Below, in pieces: positions 39,172-48,310 of a stretch of 64,000 nucleotides of DNA. The stretch comes from Burkholderia sp. D-99. Lineage in GTDB: Bacteria; Pseudomonadota; Gammaproteobacteria; Burkholderiales; Burkholderiaceae. The notes under the pieces are model-generated. The model ran no database searches and had not been told where the DNA came from. It saw nothing but the letters and a program-made list of their open reading frames with translations. The stretch covers positions 1,549,082 through 1,613,081 of the forward strand of contig NZ_JAAOXM010000001.1 of the NCBI RefSeq assembly GCF_011605345.1, read 5' to 3'. Numbering within the stretch: the first letter of the stretch is position 1; the number at the start of each line of letters is the position of its first letter. The position numbers were made by a program, and so were the translations under genes.

Positions 39172-39870
39172 ATGTTCGACCTGTCGTCTCACCTGTGGAT
39201 CATGATCACCGCGTTCGGCGGCGCCGGCCTGACCTTGCCGCTCGCGATCACGATCGCCGTCTGGCTCGCGCTCGGCTACTCGTGGCAGCGCGCGGCCGCG
39301 TGGCTCGGCGTGCTCGCGGCCGCGATCGGCGTGGTCGCGCTGACGAAGATCGCGTTCCTCGGCTGGGGGATCGGCATCCGCAAGTGGGATTTCACGGGGT
39401 TCAGCGGCCATGCGATGCTGTCGACGTCGGTCTATCCGGTCGCGATTTTCCTGGCGCTGATCCGCACGCGCACGCCGGTGCGGATCGCCGGCATCGCGCT
39501 CGGGCTCGCGGCCGGCGTCGCGGTCGGCGTGTCGCGCGTCGCGCTCGACGCGCATTCGCCGTCCGAATCGATCACCGGCTGTATCGTCGGCGCGATCGCC
39601 GCGCTCGCGTTTATCGCGGGTTCATGGCGCGCGGTGCCACACCGCTGGTCGGTGCCCGCGGTCGTCGCGAGCCTCGCGCTCGTCACCGTGGCGCTGCACG
39701 GCATCACGGTGCCGTCGCATCGCTGGGTCACCAAGGTGGCACTGCAACTGTCGGGCCACGAACGCCCGTTCGTCCGCGCGCGTTGGAAGGCCAACCCGAA
39801 CTACCGCCCCGCATCGCAGCCGTCGTCGCTGCAGCGCACCCAGTCGTCACCGCAGACGCTCCGTACGTGA
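39172..39870 (+). CDS. PAP2-family membrane phosphatase
   Basis: A 232-residue protein with about six hydrophobic segments. It contains the PAP2 hallmark pieces FTGFSGHAMLSTSVYPV (SGH) and GVSRVALDAHSPSESITGC (SR-x5-H), the acid phosphatase active-site His residues. The first KxxxxxxRP motif is degenerate. Likely a lipid-phosphate or undecaprenyl-pyrophosphate phosphatase-like enzyme in the inner membrane. A TATACT at 39075-39080 may be its -10. Confidence 0.78.
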   Translation: MFDLSSHLWIMITAFGGAGLTLPLAITIAVWLALGYSWQRAAAWLGVLAAAIGVVALTKIAFLGWGIGIRKWDFTGFSGHAMLSTSVYPVAIFLALIRTRTPVRIAGIALGLAAGVAVGVSRVALDAHSPSESITGCIVGAIAALAFIAGSWRAVPHRWSVPAVVASLALVTVALHGITVPSHRWVTKVALQLSGHERPFVRARWKANPNYRPASQPSSLQRTQSSPQTLRT

Positions 39871-39949
39871 CCGGTCACCCGGCCGGCGCACACACCCCTA
39901 TTCAGGTCTGACCATTACATGCGCGCCGTCGCATGAGCGGTATGTCGAG

Positions 39950-39973
39950 CGTTATAACCCGCCCTATATTACG
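39950..39973. promoter_or_regulatory. ModE-like operator upstream of modA
   Basis: CGTTATA (39950-39956), eight bases, TATATTACG (39965-39973): an inverted repeat close to the CGTTATATA-type ModE site, 35 bases before the modA ATG. It overlaps where the promoter must be, so ModE with molybdate should repress modABC. Confidence 0.7.
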
Positions 39974-40007
39974 ATTACGGTTTCCACCCATTCAAAACGA
40001 ATCCACC

Positions 40008-40808
40008 ATGCGCTCAACCGTCCGTCCGCTTCGCCGCACCCTGCTCCGCCTGCTGCCGATCGCCACGCTTGCCGCTGCTGGCATCGCGTTCAGCGCGCCC
40101 GCTTCCGCCGCGGATGAACTGGTCGTGTCGGCCGCCGCCAGCCTGACGAACGCGTTCAAGGCCGTCGGTGACGCGTACGAGAAGCAGCATCCGGATACCA
40201 AGGTGCTGTTCAACTTCGGCGCGTCGGACGTGCTGATGCAGCAGATCGCCAAGGGCGCGCCGGCCGACGTGTTCGCATCGGCCGACCAGAAGGCAATGGA
40301 TCGCGCGGTCGACGAAAAGGTGATCGTGCCCGGCACGCGTCGCGATTTCGCCGCGAACTCGCTTGTCCTGATCGTGCCGGCGGACAGCAAGGCCGCCGCG
40401 CCGACGTCGCTGAACGATCTGACGGCGCCCGGCGTGAAGCGCATCGCGTACGGCGACCCGGCCTCGGTGCCGGTCGGCCGCTACACCGAAGGCGCGCTGC
40501 GCGCGGCAGGCGTGTGGGATGCCGTCAGCGCGAAGGGCGTGCTGGCCGCCAACGTGCGCCAGAGCCTCGACTACGTCGCGCGCGGCGAAGTCGACGCAGG
40601 CTTCGTGTTCGGCACCGACGCCGCGATCATGCCGGGCCGCGTGAAAATCGCGCTGACGGTGCCGACGAAGACCGCCATCACCTATCCGATCGCCGTGGTC
40701 AAGGACAGCCGCCACGCCGCGCAGGCGCAATCGTTCATCGACTTCGTCGCGTCGCCGCAAGGCCAGGCCGTGCTGTCGACGTTCGGCTTCAAGCCCGCGG
40801 GCAAGTGA
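40008..40808 (+). CDS. modA: molybdate ABC transporter substrate-binding protein
   Basis: A 266-residue periplasmic binding protein with a Sec signal (RTLLRLLPIATLAAAGIAFS, cleavage after ASA). Mature ModA features: ELVVSAAASLTNAFKAVGDA, VLFNFGASDVLMQQIAKGAP, ADVFASADQKAMDRA and IAYGDPASVPVGRYTEGAL, which hold oxyanion-contacting Ser residues. First gene of modABC, under a ModE-like operator. Start ATG at 40008. Confidence 0.94.
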   Translation: MRSTVRPLRRTLLRLLPIATLAAAGIAFSAPASAADELVVSAAASLTNAFKAVGDAYEKQHPDTKVLFNFGASDVLMQQIAKGAPADVFASADQKAMDRAVDEKVIVPGTRRDFAANSLVLIVPADSKAAAPTSLNDLTAPGVKRIAYGDPASVPVGRYTEGALRAAGVWDAVSAKGVLAANVRQSLDYVARGEVDAGFVFGTDAAIMPGRVKIALTVPTKTAITYPIAVVKDSRHAAQAQSFIDFVASPQGQAVLSTFGFKPAGK

Positions 40809-40818
40809 GCGTAACGCG

Positions 40819-41496
40819 ATGCAAGACGCCTGGGTCCCGCTGCTGCTGTCGCTGAAGGTTGCCGGCTGGGCGACCGCACTCGACATCGTGCTCGGCGTCG
40901 CGGCCGCGTTCATGCTCGCGCGCTGGCGCTCGCCGCTGCGCGACGTCGTCGATTCCGTGCTGACGCTGCCGCTCGTGCTGCCGCCGACGGTGCTCGGGTA
41001 TTACCTGCTCGTGCTGCTCGGCCGGCGCGGCGTGTTCGGCGCGTGGCTCGACAGGCTCGGCATCGAGCTCGTATTCACGTGGCAAGGCGCAGTGATCGCG
41101 TCGATGGTCGTCGCGTTTCCGTTGATCCTGAAATCGGCGCGGGCTGCATTCGAAGGCGTCGATCCGCATCTCGAACGCGCCGCGCGCACGCTCGGGCTCG
41201 GCGAAGTCGCGGTGTTCTTCCGCGTGACGCTGCCGCTCGCCACGCGCGGAATCCTCGCGGGCGCGCTGCTCGCGTTCGCGCGCGCGCTCGGCGAGTTCGG
41301 CGCGACGCTGATGATCGCGGGCAACCTGCCCGGCCGCACGCAGACGCTGTCGGTCGCGATCTATGCGGCCGTGCAGGCCGGCGACGACAACACGGCCAAC
41401 TTCCTCGTGCTGGTGACGTCGATCACCTGCGTGCTCGTATTGCTCGCGACCGGCTGGCTCATGCCGTCGCGTGCCCGGCGGAGCCAGCTGACATGA
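40819..41496 (+). CDS. modB: molybdate ABC transporter permease
   Basis: A 225-residue inner membrane permease with five hydrophobic segments. The EAA loop contacting ModC is AARTLGLGEVAVFFRVTLPL, and FARALGEFGATLMIAGNLPG is the conserved ModB segment. Starts 10 bases after the modA stop. Confidence 0.94.
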   Translation: MQDAWVPLLLSLKVAGWATALDIVLGVAAAFMLARWRSPLRDVVDSVLTLPLVLPPTVLGYYLLVLLGRRGVFGAWLDRLGIELVFTWQGAVIASMVVAFPLILKSARAAFEGVDPHLERAARTLGLGEVAVFFRVTLPLATRGILAGALLAFARALGEFGATLMIAGNLPGRTQTLSVAIYAAVQAGDDNTANFLVLVTSITCVLVLLATGWLMPSRARRSQLT

Positions 41497-41551
41497 AGTG
41501 CCTGCCTCGCCCATCGTCTTTCGTGGCCGGCCGGCTTCGGCGGAGGCCCGC

Positions 41552-42253
41552 ATGAGCCTCGTCGTCGACATCCGCAAGACCTACGCGAACGCCGAGCGCC
41601 GCTTCACGCTCGACATGTCGTTCACTGCGACGACACAGCGCGTCGTGCTGTTCGGGCCGTCCGGCGCGGGCAAGAGCATGACGCTGCAGGCGATCGCCGG
41701 ACTGTTGTCGCCCGACGAAGGCACGATCGTGCTGAACGGCGAACCGCTGTTCGACGCCGCGCGCCGCATCGACGTGCCGACCCGCGAACGCCGCGTCGCG
41801 TACCTGTTCCAGGACTACGCACTGTTTCCGCACCTGAACGTGCGCCAGAACATCGCGTTCGGGCTCACGTCGGGGCTGCGCAACCCGCGCGCAAAGACGG
41901 TACCGCCGGAAGTCGCGTACTGGCTGCAGGCGTTCGATCTCGAAGCGCTCGCGGGGCAGTATCCGTCGCAACTGTCGGGCGGGCAGAAACAGCGCGTCGC
42001 GCTCGCGCGCGCACTGGTCGCGCAGCCGCGGATCCTGCTGCTCGACGAACCGTTCGCGGCGCTGGACGGCGCAATGCGCCAGCGCATGCGTCACGAGCTC
42101 GCCGAACTGCAGGCGCGGCTCGATATCCCGATGGTGCTGATCTCGCACGATCCCGACGACGTCGCCGCGTTTGGCGACCAGGTCGTGCAGTTGAGCGAAG
42201 GACGCGTGCAGGCGGCTCCGCCGCACGCCGAGTGGCCGACGCGCGTCGCGTGA
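41552..42253 (+). CDS. modC: molybdate ABC transporter ATP-binding protein, short form
   Basis: A 233-residue ATPase energising ModB. Walker A FGPSGAGKSMTLQAIAGL, Q-loop VAYLFQDYALFPHLNV, signature LSGGQKQRVALARAL, Walker B RILLLDEPFAALD and the His switch MVLISHDPDDVAAFG are all intact. It lacks the roughly 120-residue C-terminal Mop/TOBE domain of E. coli ModC (352 residues). GGAGG precedes the ATG at 41552. Confidence 0.93.
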   Translation: MSLVVDIRKTYANAERRFTLDMSFTATTQRVVLFGPSGAGKSMTLQAIAGLLSPDEGTIVLNGEPLFDAARRIDVPTRERRVAYLFQDYALFPHLNVRQNIAFGLTSGLRNPRAKTVPPEVAYWLQAFDLEALAGQYPSQLSGGQKQRVALARALVAQPRILLLDEPFAALDGAMRQRMRHELAELQARLDIPMVLISHDPDDVAAFGDQVVQLSEGRVQAAPPHAEWPTRVA

Positions 42254-42332
42254 GCGTGCGAGGCCGTGGTCGTGGCAGGCAGGTTGGAGCCTGAGAGAAG
42301 CCGCGCGTAGCGGCATATGCTGAAAGCGGAAA

Positions 42333-42373
42333 CGAAGCCGGTGCCGTGCAGGCGCTGTGCGATGCCGGCTTCG
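42333..42373. terminator. hairpin between convergent modC and modE
   Basis: CGAAGCCGG (42333-42341) with CCGGCTTCG (42365-42373), 9-bp stem with a 23-base loop, no T run. A possible bidirectional terminator. Confidence 0.4.
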
Positions 42374-42419
42374 CCCCGCCCGTTACACGATCGCCGAAGC
42401 GCGCCGCCCTCCTGCTTCG

Positions 42420-43256
42420 TCAGCCCGTCACCGCAAGAATCACGCTCGACGCCTTGAACAGCGCGATCGCCGGCCGGCCCGCGTCGAGCTGCAGTGCACC
42501 GACGCTGTTGTTGGTCACGACTGCCGTCAGCGTCCCACCGCCATTCAGCGCCAGCGTCACCTCACTGTTCACCGCGCCCGCCGTGACGGATTCCACACGG
42601 CCGCGCAGCTGGTTCCGCGCGGACACCTTCAACGCGGGCTCGCCATCATCGACCGCGATCACGACCCACGACGCCTTCACGAGCGCGCATGCATCCGCGC
42701 CCGCCTGCAGGCCGAGCGCATCGGCGCTCTCGTGCGTCAGCACGGCAACGACCGGCTGCCCGCCGGGCAGCGTGAGCGTGACCTCGTCGTTGACGGTGCC
42801 GCGCACGATCGACGCGACCTTGCCGAACAACTGGTTGCGCGCGCTGGTCTTCATCCCGATCCGGCCGATCAGCGCCCAGTCGACGTCGAACCCGGCCACG
42901 GCCGCGCTCGCGGCCTCGATGAACCGGCGATGCTCGCGCTCGATCGTGCGGAACGCGGCGATCAGCGACGTCGCGCGCGGCGTCAGTGTCGTGCCGCCGC
43001 CGCCCTTGCCGCCCGTCGAACGCGCGACGAGCGGTTCACCGGCCAGATTGTTCATCGTGTCGACGGCATCCCAGGCAGCCTTGTAGCTGAGGCCGACGGC
43101 CTTCGCCGCGCGCGTGATCGAACCGGTGTCGCCGATCGCCGCGAGCAGCGCGATGCGCGTGGCGCCGCCGAGCGTCTGTTCGCCGGCGCGCAGCCACAGC
43201 TCGCCGCCCAGTTCGAGCGGTTCGGCGGACGGGGAGGAATGCGGTGTGTCGGTCAT
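42420..43256 (-). CDS. modE: molybdate-responsive regulator ModE
   Basis: A 278-residue regulator with an N-terminal winged helix (GDTGSITRAAKAVGLSYKAA WDAVDTMNNLAG) and two Mop/TOBE molybdate-binding repeats, each starting SARNQL: SARNQLFGKVASIVRGTVND and SARNQLRGRVESVTAGAVNS. This is the classical full ModE. It is convergent with modC and should bind the operator at 39950-39973. Confidence 0.94.
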   Translation of the reverse strand: MTDTPHSSPSAEPLELGGELWLRAGEQTLGGATRIALLAAIGDTGSITRAAKAVGLSYKAAWDAVDTMNNLAGEPLVARSTGGKGGGGTTLTPRATSLIAAFRTIEREHRRFIEAASAAVAGFDVDWALIGRIGMKTSARNQLFGKVASIVRGTVNDEVTLTLPGGQPVVAVLTHESADALGLQAGADACALVKASWVVIAVDDGEPALKVSARNQLRGRVESVTAGAVNSEVTLALNGGGTLTAVVTNNSVGALQLDAGRPAIALFKASSVILAVTG

Positions 43257-43304
43257 CGGGATACGTGCGGGAATCGGGCGGCCATTATAGTCAGCGCGTG
43301 CCGC

Positions 43305-44939
43305 TCAACCCGGCTTGCCGTCGAGCTTCGGCGGCCGCAGGCTGGCAAGCAGTGTCTCGGCATCGCGCGCCGCGCGCTGCTCGAGCGCAGCGCCGTAGCC
43401 GCGCACGAAACCGAGCTGGTACGGCGGCGCCGCCAGTTTTTCGAGATGATGCAGCGCGACCATCGTGTCGTTGGCTTCGCCGAGCACGCTCTGCACGCGC
43501 GTGAGCGTCTTGACCGTCTCGGTGCGTGTGCGGCGCGACGCCAGCGACGCGAAGAATTCGAGTGCATAGCGCAGCCGCTTCGCATCGATCCGCACCTGAT
43601 GGCGCGCAGCCGTGTCGAGTGACGTGAGCGACGGCGACGCGTACAGATGACCGAACAGCCGCCGCACGCGCTTCGTCGCGTGGCGCCGCAGCGAGGGTGC
43701 ATCGCCGTGTTCGGCGGGCGGCAGCGCAAGCAAGCTCAGCCATTCGAGCCAGCCGAGCGTCAGCCGGGCGTAGCGGGCCGAATGCAGCGCCTGCCGCAAC
43801 TCGCCCCGCGCCGCGCCGCACTGCGCGCGTGCGGCGTCGAGCGTGCCGTGCCACTCGCCGTCGCCACCGTCGGCGGCGATCAGCGCGGGCAGGCTTTCGG
43901 TCGCGAACACGTCCCAGTCGCGCACCGTGCCGAGCAGCGCGGCAAGCCAGCGCAGGTCGACGCCGAGCGTGTCCCGCCACTGGCGGTCGGCAAAGAGCGG
44001 GAAGAAGCGCATCAGCGTACGCAGGCGGCGCAGCGCGACCCGCATCTGGTGCACGAATTCGGGATCGTCGTGCTCGAGCACGCCGCCCTCGTTGCCGAGC
44101 CATTGCGCAGTGATGTCGCCGGACAGCGCGAACAGCGCGGCGCGCTGCGTGCGCACGCCGGTCAGGTCGACGAGCTTTGCCTTGACGGGCCCGTCGGTGG
44201 TCGGCTCGGCCGCACATGTGCGATCGATCACGCTCGTCAGTTGCACGAATGCGGGCCACGCGCCGCTCAATTCGCGCGCCGCCGCAAACAGCGCGTGCAG
44301 CGCGGCGGTGCGCGCGGGCAAGGTTTCCCAATCGGGCGCGGCGAGACGCAGTTCGACGTAGCGGTGCGGCGGCTCGCTGCCGCGGTGCAGCGTGACGTCG
44401 TCGAGCGTCATCTCGACCACGACGCCGCTGTCGTCGGCCCACCGCCCGCGCCGCCGTTCGCTGACGAGGCGCAGCGCCGACGATTCCGGTTGTGTGCTGC
44501 CCTCCGGGCGCCCGGCCGTATCCGGCGCGGCGCCGTCGACTTCGCTTGCCGCTGCGCCGGCCTCGGCCGCGACGGCCGCCTCGCGTACGGGTAACGGCAT
44601 CGCGACGACGATGCCCGCATGCTCCGCGTCGAACAGCTCGCGCGCCGTGACACCTGGCGCGAACGCCTTCGTGCGCGACGCAACGACCCGCCTTCCATGC
44701 GCATTCGACTCGACCCACGTCCACCAGCTTGCGCCAGGGCTCGGCTCGGCCTCCTCGATCTGGCATGGCTCGATCGTCACGCGTTCATGGCCGCGGCGCA
44801 TCCGGACCTGCGGGCAGATCCGCCACGCGCGCACGAGCTCGGCGCCGAAATCACGCTGCGCGCCGCGGGCGCGACTTGCAGCCTTGACGGGCCACCCTTC
44901 CAGCGACAGCGACAACACGATTTCCAGCACACGCGACAT
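43305..44939 (-). CDS. CYTH and CHAD domain protein with degenerate CYTH motif
   Basis: A 544-residue protein with an N-terminal CYTH (triphosphate tunnel) domain and a C-terminal CHAD domain. CYTH strands are visible in VVVEMTLDDVTLHRG and HRYVELRLAAPDW, but the N-terminal ExExK motif reads E6-I-V8-L-S10, lacking the second Glu and the Lys, and the middle holds a Pro/Ser/Ala insert. CHAD is intact with two His-led helices, HQMRVALRRLRTLMRFF and HQVRIDAKRLRYALEFF. CHAD domains bind polyphosphate granules. GGAG precedes the ATG at 44939. Triphosphatase activity seems unlikely. Confidence 0.85.
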   Translation of the reverse strand: MSRVLEIVLSLSLEGWPVKAASRARGAQRDFGAELVRAWRICPQVRMRRGHERVTIEPCQIEEAEPSPGASWWTWVESNAHGRRVVASRTKAFAPGVTARELFDAEHAGIVVAMPLPVREAAVAAEAGAAASEVDGAAPDTAGRPEGSTQPESSALRLVSERRRGRWADDSGVVVEMTLDDVTLHRGSEPPHRYVELRLAAPDWETLPARTAALHALFAAARELSGAWPAFVQLTSVIDRTCAAEPTTDGPVKAKLVDLTGVRTQRAALFALSGDITAQWLGNEGGVLEHDDPEFVHQMRVALRRLRTLMRFFPLFADRQWRDTLGVDLRWLAALLGTVRDWDVFATESLPALIAADGGDGEWHGTLDAARAQCGAARGELRQALHSARYARLTLGWLEWLSLLALPPAEHGDAPSLRRHATKRVRRLFGHLYASPSLTSLDTAARHQVRIDAKRLRYALEFFASLASRRTRTETVKTLTRVQSVLGEANDTMVALHHLEKLAAPPYQLGFVRGYGAALEQRAARDAETLLASLRPPKLDGKPG

Positions 44940-45065
44940 GGAGGCTCCTGCACATGAAGAAGCGCCGGCGCATCGATCGCACCGGCGTCGCCCGTGAAGC
45001 AGCTTCCATAGTACACGTCGCAAAAACGCGCAGGCGACGATCTGGCCCTGTCGACCTGTCGCAGG

Positions 45066-45449
45066 TCAAACGGCGTATTGCGCGAGGCCGTTGCCGAACG
45101 ACCAGTCCTCCTTCAGCACCTCGACAAGACTGATGAATACATCCTGCTGCCGCACGCCGGGCTGCTGCGCGAGGTTGTCCGCGATCGCCCGGTACAGCGC
45201 CCGCTTCTGTTCGAGCGTGCGCGTGTTGTTCGCGGTGATCTGGATCATCACGAGATCGTCGCTGCGTTCGATATCGAGGTAGTGGCGACCGTATACGAAG
45301 TTCTCGGCCGCATGCTCGGTGACGACCATGAAGATATCGTCCTCGGGCACGTTGAACGTGTGCATCAGCGCGCGATGCACGCCGTCGACGAGCGCCGCAC
45401 GGTAGGCGGCCGGTTTGCCTTCGCGCACTGCGATACGGGTGAATGGCAT
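45066..45449 (-). CDS. tautomerase family protein
   Basis: A 127-residue tautomerase_2-type protein beginning MPFTRIAVREGKPAAYRAAL, so Pro becomes N-terminal after Met removal and can act as the catalytic base. NNTRTLEQKRALYRAIADNL and QDVFISLVEVLKEDWSFGNG are family blocks. AGGAG precedes the ATG at 45449. Divergent from a LysR gene 115 bases away, its probable regulator. Confidence 0.88.
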   Translation of the reverse strand: MPFTRIAVREGKPAAYRAALVDGVHRALMHTFNVPEDDIFMVVTEHAAENFVYGRHYLDIERSDDLVMIQITANNTRTLEQKRALYRAIADNLAQQPGVRQQDVFISLVEVLKEDWSFGNGLAQYAV

Positions 45450-45564
45450 GGTCCTGCTCCTGTCGGTGAAGTTGACGTTGAAGAACGGAAACACAGCGTC
45501 AGGTTAGGCCCGCCGAACTATAATAAACAGTCATTGATGCATATTTCATCCATTTACATCAGAA

Positions 45565-46422
45565 ATGAAAGTCCTTGACCTCGATGCCGTCCGCGCGTTC
45601 GTGCTGGTCGCCGATCTCGCCAGCTTCACGCGCGCCGCCGATGCGCTCGGCACCACGCAGTCGGCCGTGAGCCTGAAGCTGAAGCGACTGGAAACCCACC
45701 TCGGCAAGCCGCTGCTCGCGCGCACGCCGCGCGTGGTCAAGCTGGCCGCCGACGGCGAGAATTTCCTGCCGGCCGCCCGCGCGCTGCTCGATGCGCACGA
45801 CCACGCGCTCGGCGCGATCTCGGCCGGCACGCACCGGCTCGCGCTCGGCGTCAGCGAACATGTGGCCGTGCCCGACCTGCCGGCCGTGCTCACGAGCCTG
45901 CATCGGCAGGATCCGGGGTTGTCGCTCGAAATGCATCTCGGAACGTCGACGAACCTGCTCGCGCAATACGACGAACGCCGGTTCGATGCGGTGATCGTGC
46001 GGCACGAACCGGGCGAAGACCCGCCGCGCGAAGACGGCACGCTGCTGTTTTCCGAACCGCTCGCGTGGCTCGCCGCGCCGGACTGGGCGCCGCGTGCCGG
46101 CGAGCCGCTGCCGCTCGCGGTGCTGGCCGGCCCGTGCGGCGTGCGGGCCGCCGCGCTGCGCGCACTCGATCACGCAGGGCGGCCGTGGCGCGAGCGCTTT
46201 ACGGGAGGCGGCGTCGCGGCGGTCACGGCCGCCGCTGCCGCGGGGCTTGCCGTCTGCCCGCTCGCGCGGCGTGTCGCGCCGCGCACGCTGGTCGACGTCG
46301 GCGCGAAATTCGGGCTGCCGCCGCTGCCGCTGTCGCAGGTCGTGCTCTATTCGCGCGTGCGCGACGCACGCGCCGCCGCCGCGTTGCGCAGGTTTGCCGA
46401 CAGCCTTGCAATCTCGGCGTAA
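45565..46422 (+). CDS. LysR-family transcriptional regulator
   Basis: A 285-residue LysR protein: LDAVRAFVLVADLASFTRAA then DALGTTQSAVSLKLKRLETH is the winged HTH, followed by a short effector domain (LALGVSEHVAVPDLPAVLTS, FDAVIVRHEPGEDPPRED). A TATAAT at 45519-45524 and a GATG-N7-CATC repeat at 45536-45550 lie in the divergent region, which suggests autoregulation and control of the neighbouring tautomerase. Confidence 0.92.
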   Translation: MKVLDLDAVRAFVLVADLASFTRAADALGTTQSAVSLKLKRLETHLGKPLLARTPRVVKLAADGENFLPAARALLDAHDHALGAISAGTHRLALGVSEHVAVPDLPAVLTSLHRQDPGLSLEMHLGTSTNLLAQYDERRFDAVIVRHEPGEDPPREDGTLLFSEPLAWLAAPDWAPRAGEPLPLAVLAGPCGVRAAALRALDHAGRPWRERFTGGGVAAVTAAAAAGLAVCPLARRVAPRTLVDVGAKFGLPPLPLSQVVLYSRVRDARAAAALRRFADSLAISA

Positions 46423-46463
46423 ACTAGCAGGTTCCGCCGCCCGCAATCTCCAGAAGAATTCCG

Positions 46464-47387
46464 ATGAAGCCCGAAGCCCGCAAGCACCTCCGTGCCAACC
46501 TGCTGATGCTCGCCGCCGCCGCGATCTGGGGTTCGGCTTTCGTCGCGCAACGCCTGAGCCTCGACGTGATCGGGCCGTTCCTGTTCACGGGACTGCGCTT
46601 CCTGCTCGGCGCGCTGGTGCTCGTGCCGCTGCTGACGCTGAACACGGCGTCGCGCGCGCAGCTCGCGGCGATCCGCCGTGAGCCGGCGCTGCTGCTGCCC
46701 GGCCTCGCGCTCGGCGGGCTGCTGGCGGTATCGATTTCGCTGCAGCAGATCGGCCTGCAATACACGCGCATCGCCAACGCGGGCTTCATCAGCTCGCTGT
46801 ACGTCGTGATCGTGCCGCTGATGGGCGTGTTCGCCCGTCACCGGATCGGCCCGGGCACGTGGTTCGGCGCGCTGCTCGCGGCGATCGGCCTGTATTTCCT
46901 CAGCATCAACGAGCACTTCTCGGTGCTGTACGGCGACTGGTTCCAGCTCGCTGGCGCCGTGATCATCGCCGCGCACGTGATGGCCGTCGGCCATTTCGCG
47001 AAGCGCCACAATCCGCTCGTGCTCGCGTTCATGCAATTCGTCGTATGCGGCGTGACGTGCCTCACGGTCGGCCTCGCCGTCGAGCCGGTCAGCGGTGCGA
47101 TGCTGCGCAACGCATTGCCGACACTGCTGTATGGCGGCCTGCTGTCGGTCGGCGTCGGCTATACGCTGCAGGTCGTCGCGCAACGCGACGCGGCGCCCGC
47201 GCACGCGGCCGTGATCTTCAGCATGGAAGGCGTGTTCGCGGCGATCGCCGGCTGGGCCGCGCTCGGCGAAACGCTGACGCTGCGCGCGCTCGTCGGCTGC
47301 GCGCTGATGCTGGCCGGCCTGCTCGCGTGCCAGTTGCTGCCGAACGGCGACGCCCGGAAAAAGGACGAGGACGCGCTGCCGGCGTGA
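46464..47387 (+). CDS. DMT-family (EamA) transporter
   Basis: A 307-residue inner membrane protein with about ten hydrophobic segments and two EamA repeats. The first starts MLAAAAIWGSAFVAQRLSLD; each repeat ends in a hydrophobic pair (FISSLYVVIVPLMGVFARHR and VIFSMEGVFAAIAGWAALGE). Substrates of the family are metabolites such as amino acids or purines and cannot be predicted here. A TATAAT at 47401-47406 after its stop probably drives the next gene. Confidence 0.9.
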   Translation: MKPEARKHLRANLLMLAAAAIWGSAFVAQRLSLDVIGPFLFTGLRFLLGALVLVPLLTLNTASRAQLAAIRREPALLLPGLALGGLLAVSISLQQIGLQYTRIANAGFISSLYVVIVPLMGVFARHRIGPGTWFGALLAAIGLYFLSINEHFSVLYGDWFQLAGAVIIAAHVMAVGHFAKRHNPLVLAFMQFVVCGVTCLTVGLAVEPVSGAMLRNALPTLLYGGLLSVGVGYTLQVVAQRDAAPAHAAVIFSMEGVFAAIAGWAALGETLTLRALVGCALMLAGLLACQLLPNGDARKKDEDALPA

Positions 47388-47454
47388 CACGCACCGTCCC
47401 TATAATGGCGGTTCGCGTGACTTCCACGCCAACCGCTTCCGACAGGCCAGCTCC

Positions 47455-48234
47455 GTGACGTCCACTTCCGTCGATCCCGCCGCCGACCTGCTGCGCGAAC
47501 GCGCAGCGCATTACGCCACCCAGGCGGCGCTGTTCCTGCGCGACCAGGCGCTCTCCACCGCGTCGCACGACCTGCGCAGCCCGCTGAACGCCATGCATAG
47601 CTGGGCGTACGTGCTCGAGCGTCAGCTCGCCAACGCCGATCCGAATCTGCAGCGCGCGCTCGCGGGCATCCGCACCGGGATCGACCAGCAGGTCGCGCTG
47701 ATCGACGACGTGCTCGACGCGCCGCGCGCGCAAACGCGCACGCTCGCACTCGAGCCGCAGCCGTTCGCGCTGCGCGCGCTGCTCGACGACACGCTCGCAC
47801 TCGTCCGTTTCGCGCTCGCCGACGCACGGCACGTGACGCTCGACGCGACGCTGCCGGACGGCGAACCGTCGTTGACCGCCGACCGCGAACGCATCGCGCA
47901 GGCGCTCTGGACGATGCTGACGGTCGCCGTCGAAGCCAGCGCCGCCGCCGGCCGCGTGACGGTCGCGTGCGCACGCGACGGCGTGCAGTTCACCGCGCGC
48001 GCCACGTGCACCGTCGACGCCGGCGCGCTCGCCGATCCCGCGCAGCCGCACGCATTCGAATCGTTCGCACGACGCGAGCTGCTACGCGAACGCGACGCGA
48101 AGCGCGTCGCCTGGACGCTTGCGCTCTGCCAGCGCGTCGCGCTCGCACACGGCGGCACGTTCTCGCACGACGCGTTCGCCGATGGCGCAACCGCCACCAT
48201 CACGTTCTCCGTCCCCGGCGAGGCGCCGGTGTAA
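47455..48234 (+). CDS. histidine kinase-like protein with degenerate ATPase domain
   Basis: A 259-residue soluble protein beginning at a GTG. The dimerisation/phosphoacceptor helix is clear: ALSTASHDLRSPLNAMHSW with H38 in an HDLRSPL box. The following ATPase-like part (RIAQALWTMLTVAVEASAAA) lacks the Asn of the N box, and I find neither a DxGxG nor a GxGxG motif; only the closing ALCQRVALAHGGTF and ATITFSV strands resemble HATPase. No membrane or sensor domain and no response regulator next to it. It may be a phosphoacceptor or a scaffold. Confidence 0.7.
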   Translation: MTSTSVDPAADLLRERAAHYATQAALFLRDQALSTASHDLRSPLNAMHSWAYVLERQLANADPNLQRALAGIRTGIDQQVALIDDVLDAPRAQTRTLALEPQPFALRALLDDTLALVRFALADARHVTLDATLPDGEPSLTADRERIAQALWTMLTVAVEASAAAGRVTVACARDGVQFTARATCTVDAGALADPAQPHAFESFARRELLRERDAKRVAWTLALCQRVALAHGGTFSHDAFADGATATITFSVPGEAPV

Positions 48235-48310
48235 GCAATCGGCCGCCCAGTACATTACAAATTCCTTTCTGGCTCTATACTGATGGGCCTGTCATAACCG
48301 GAGTGATTCT

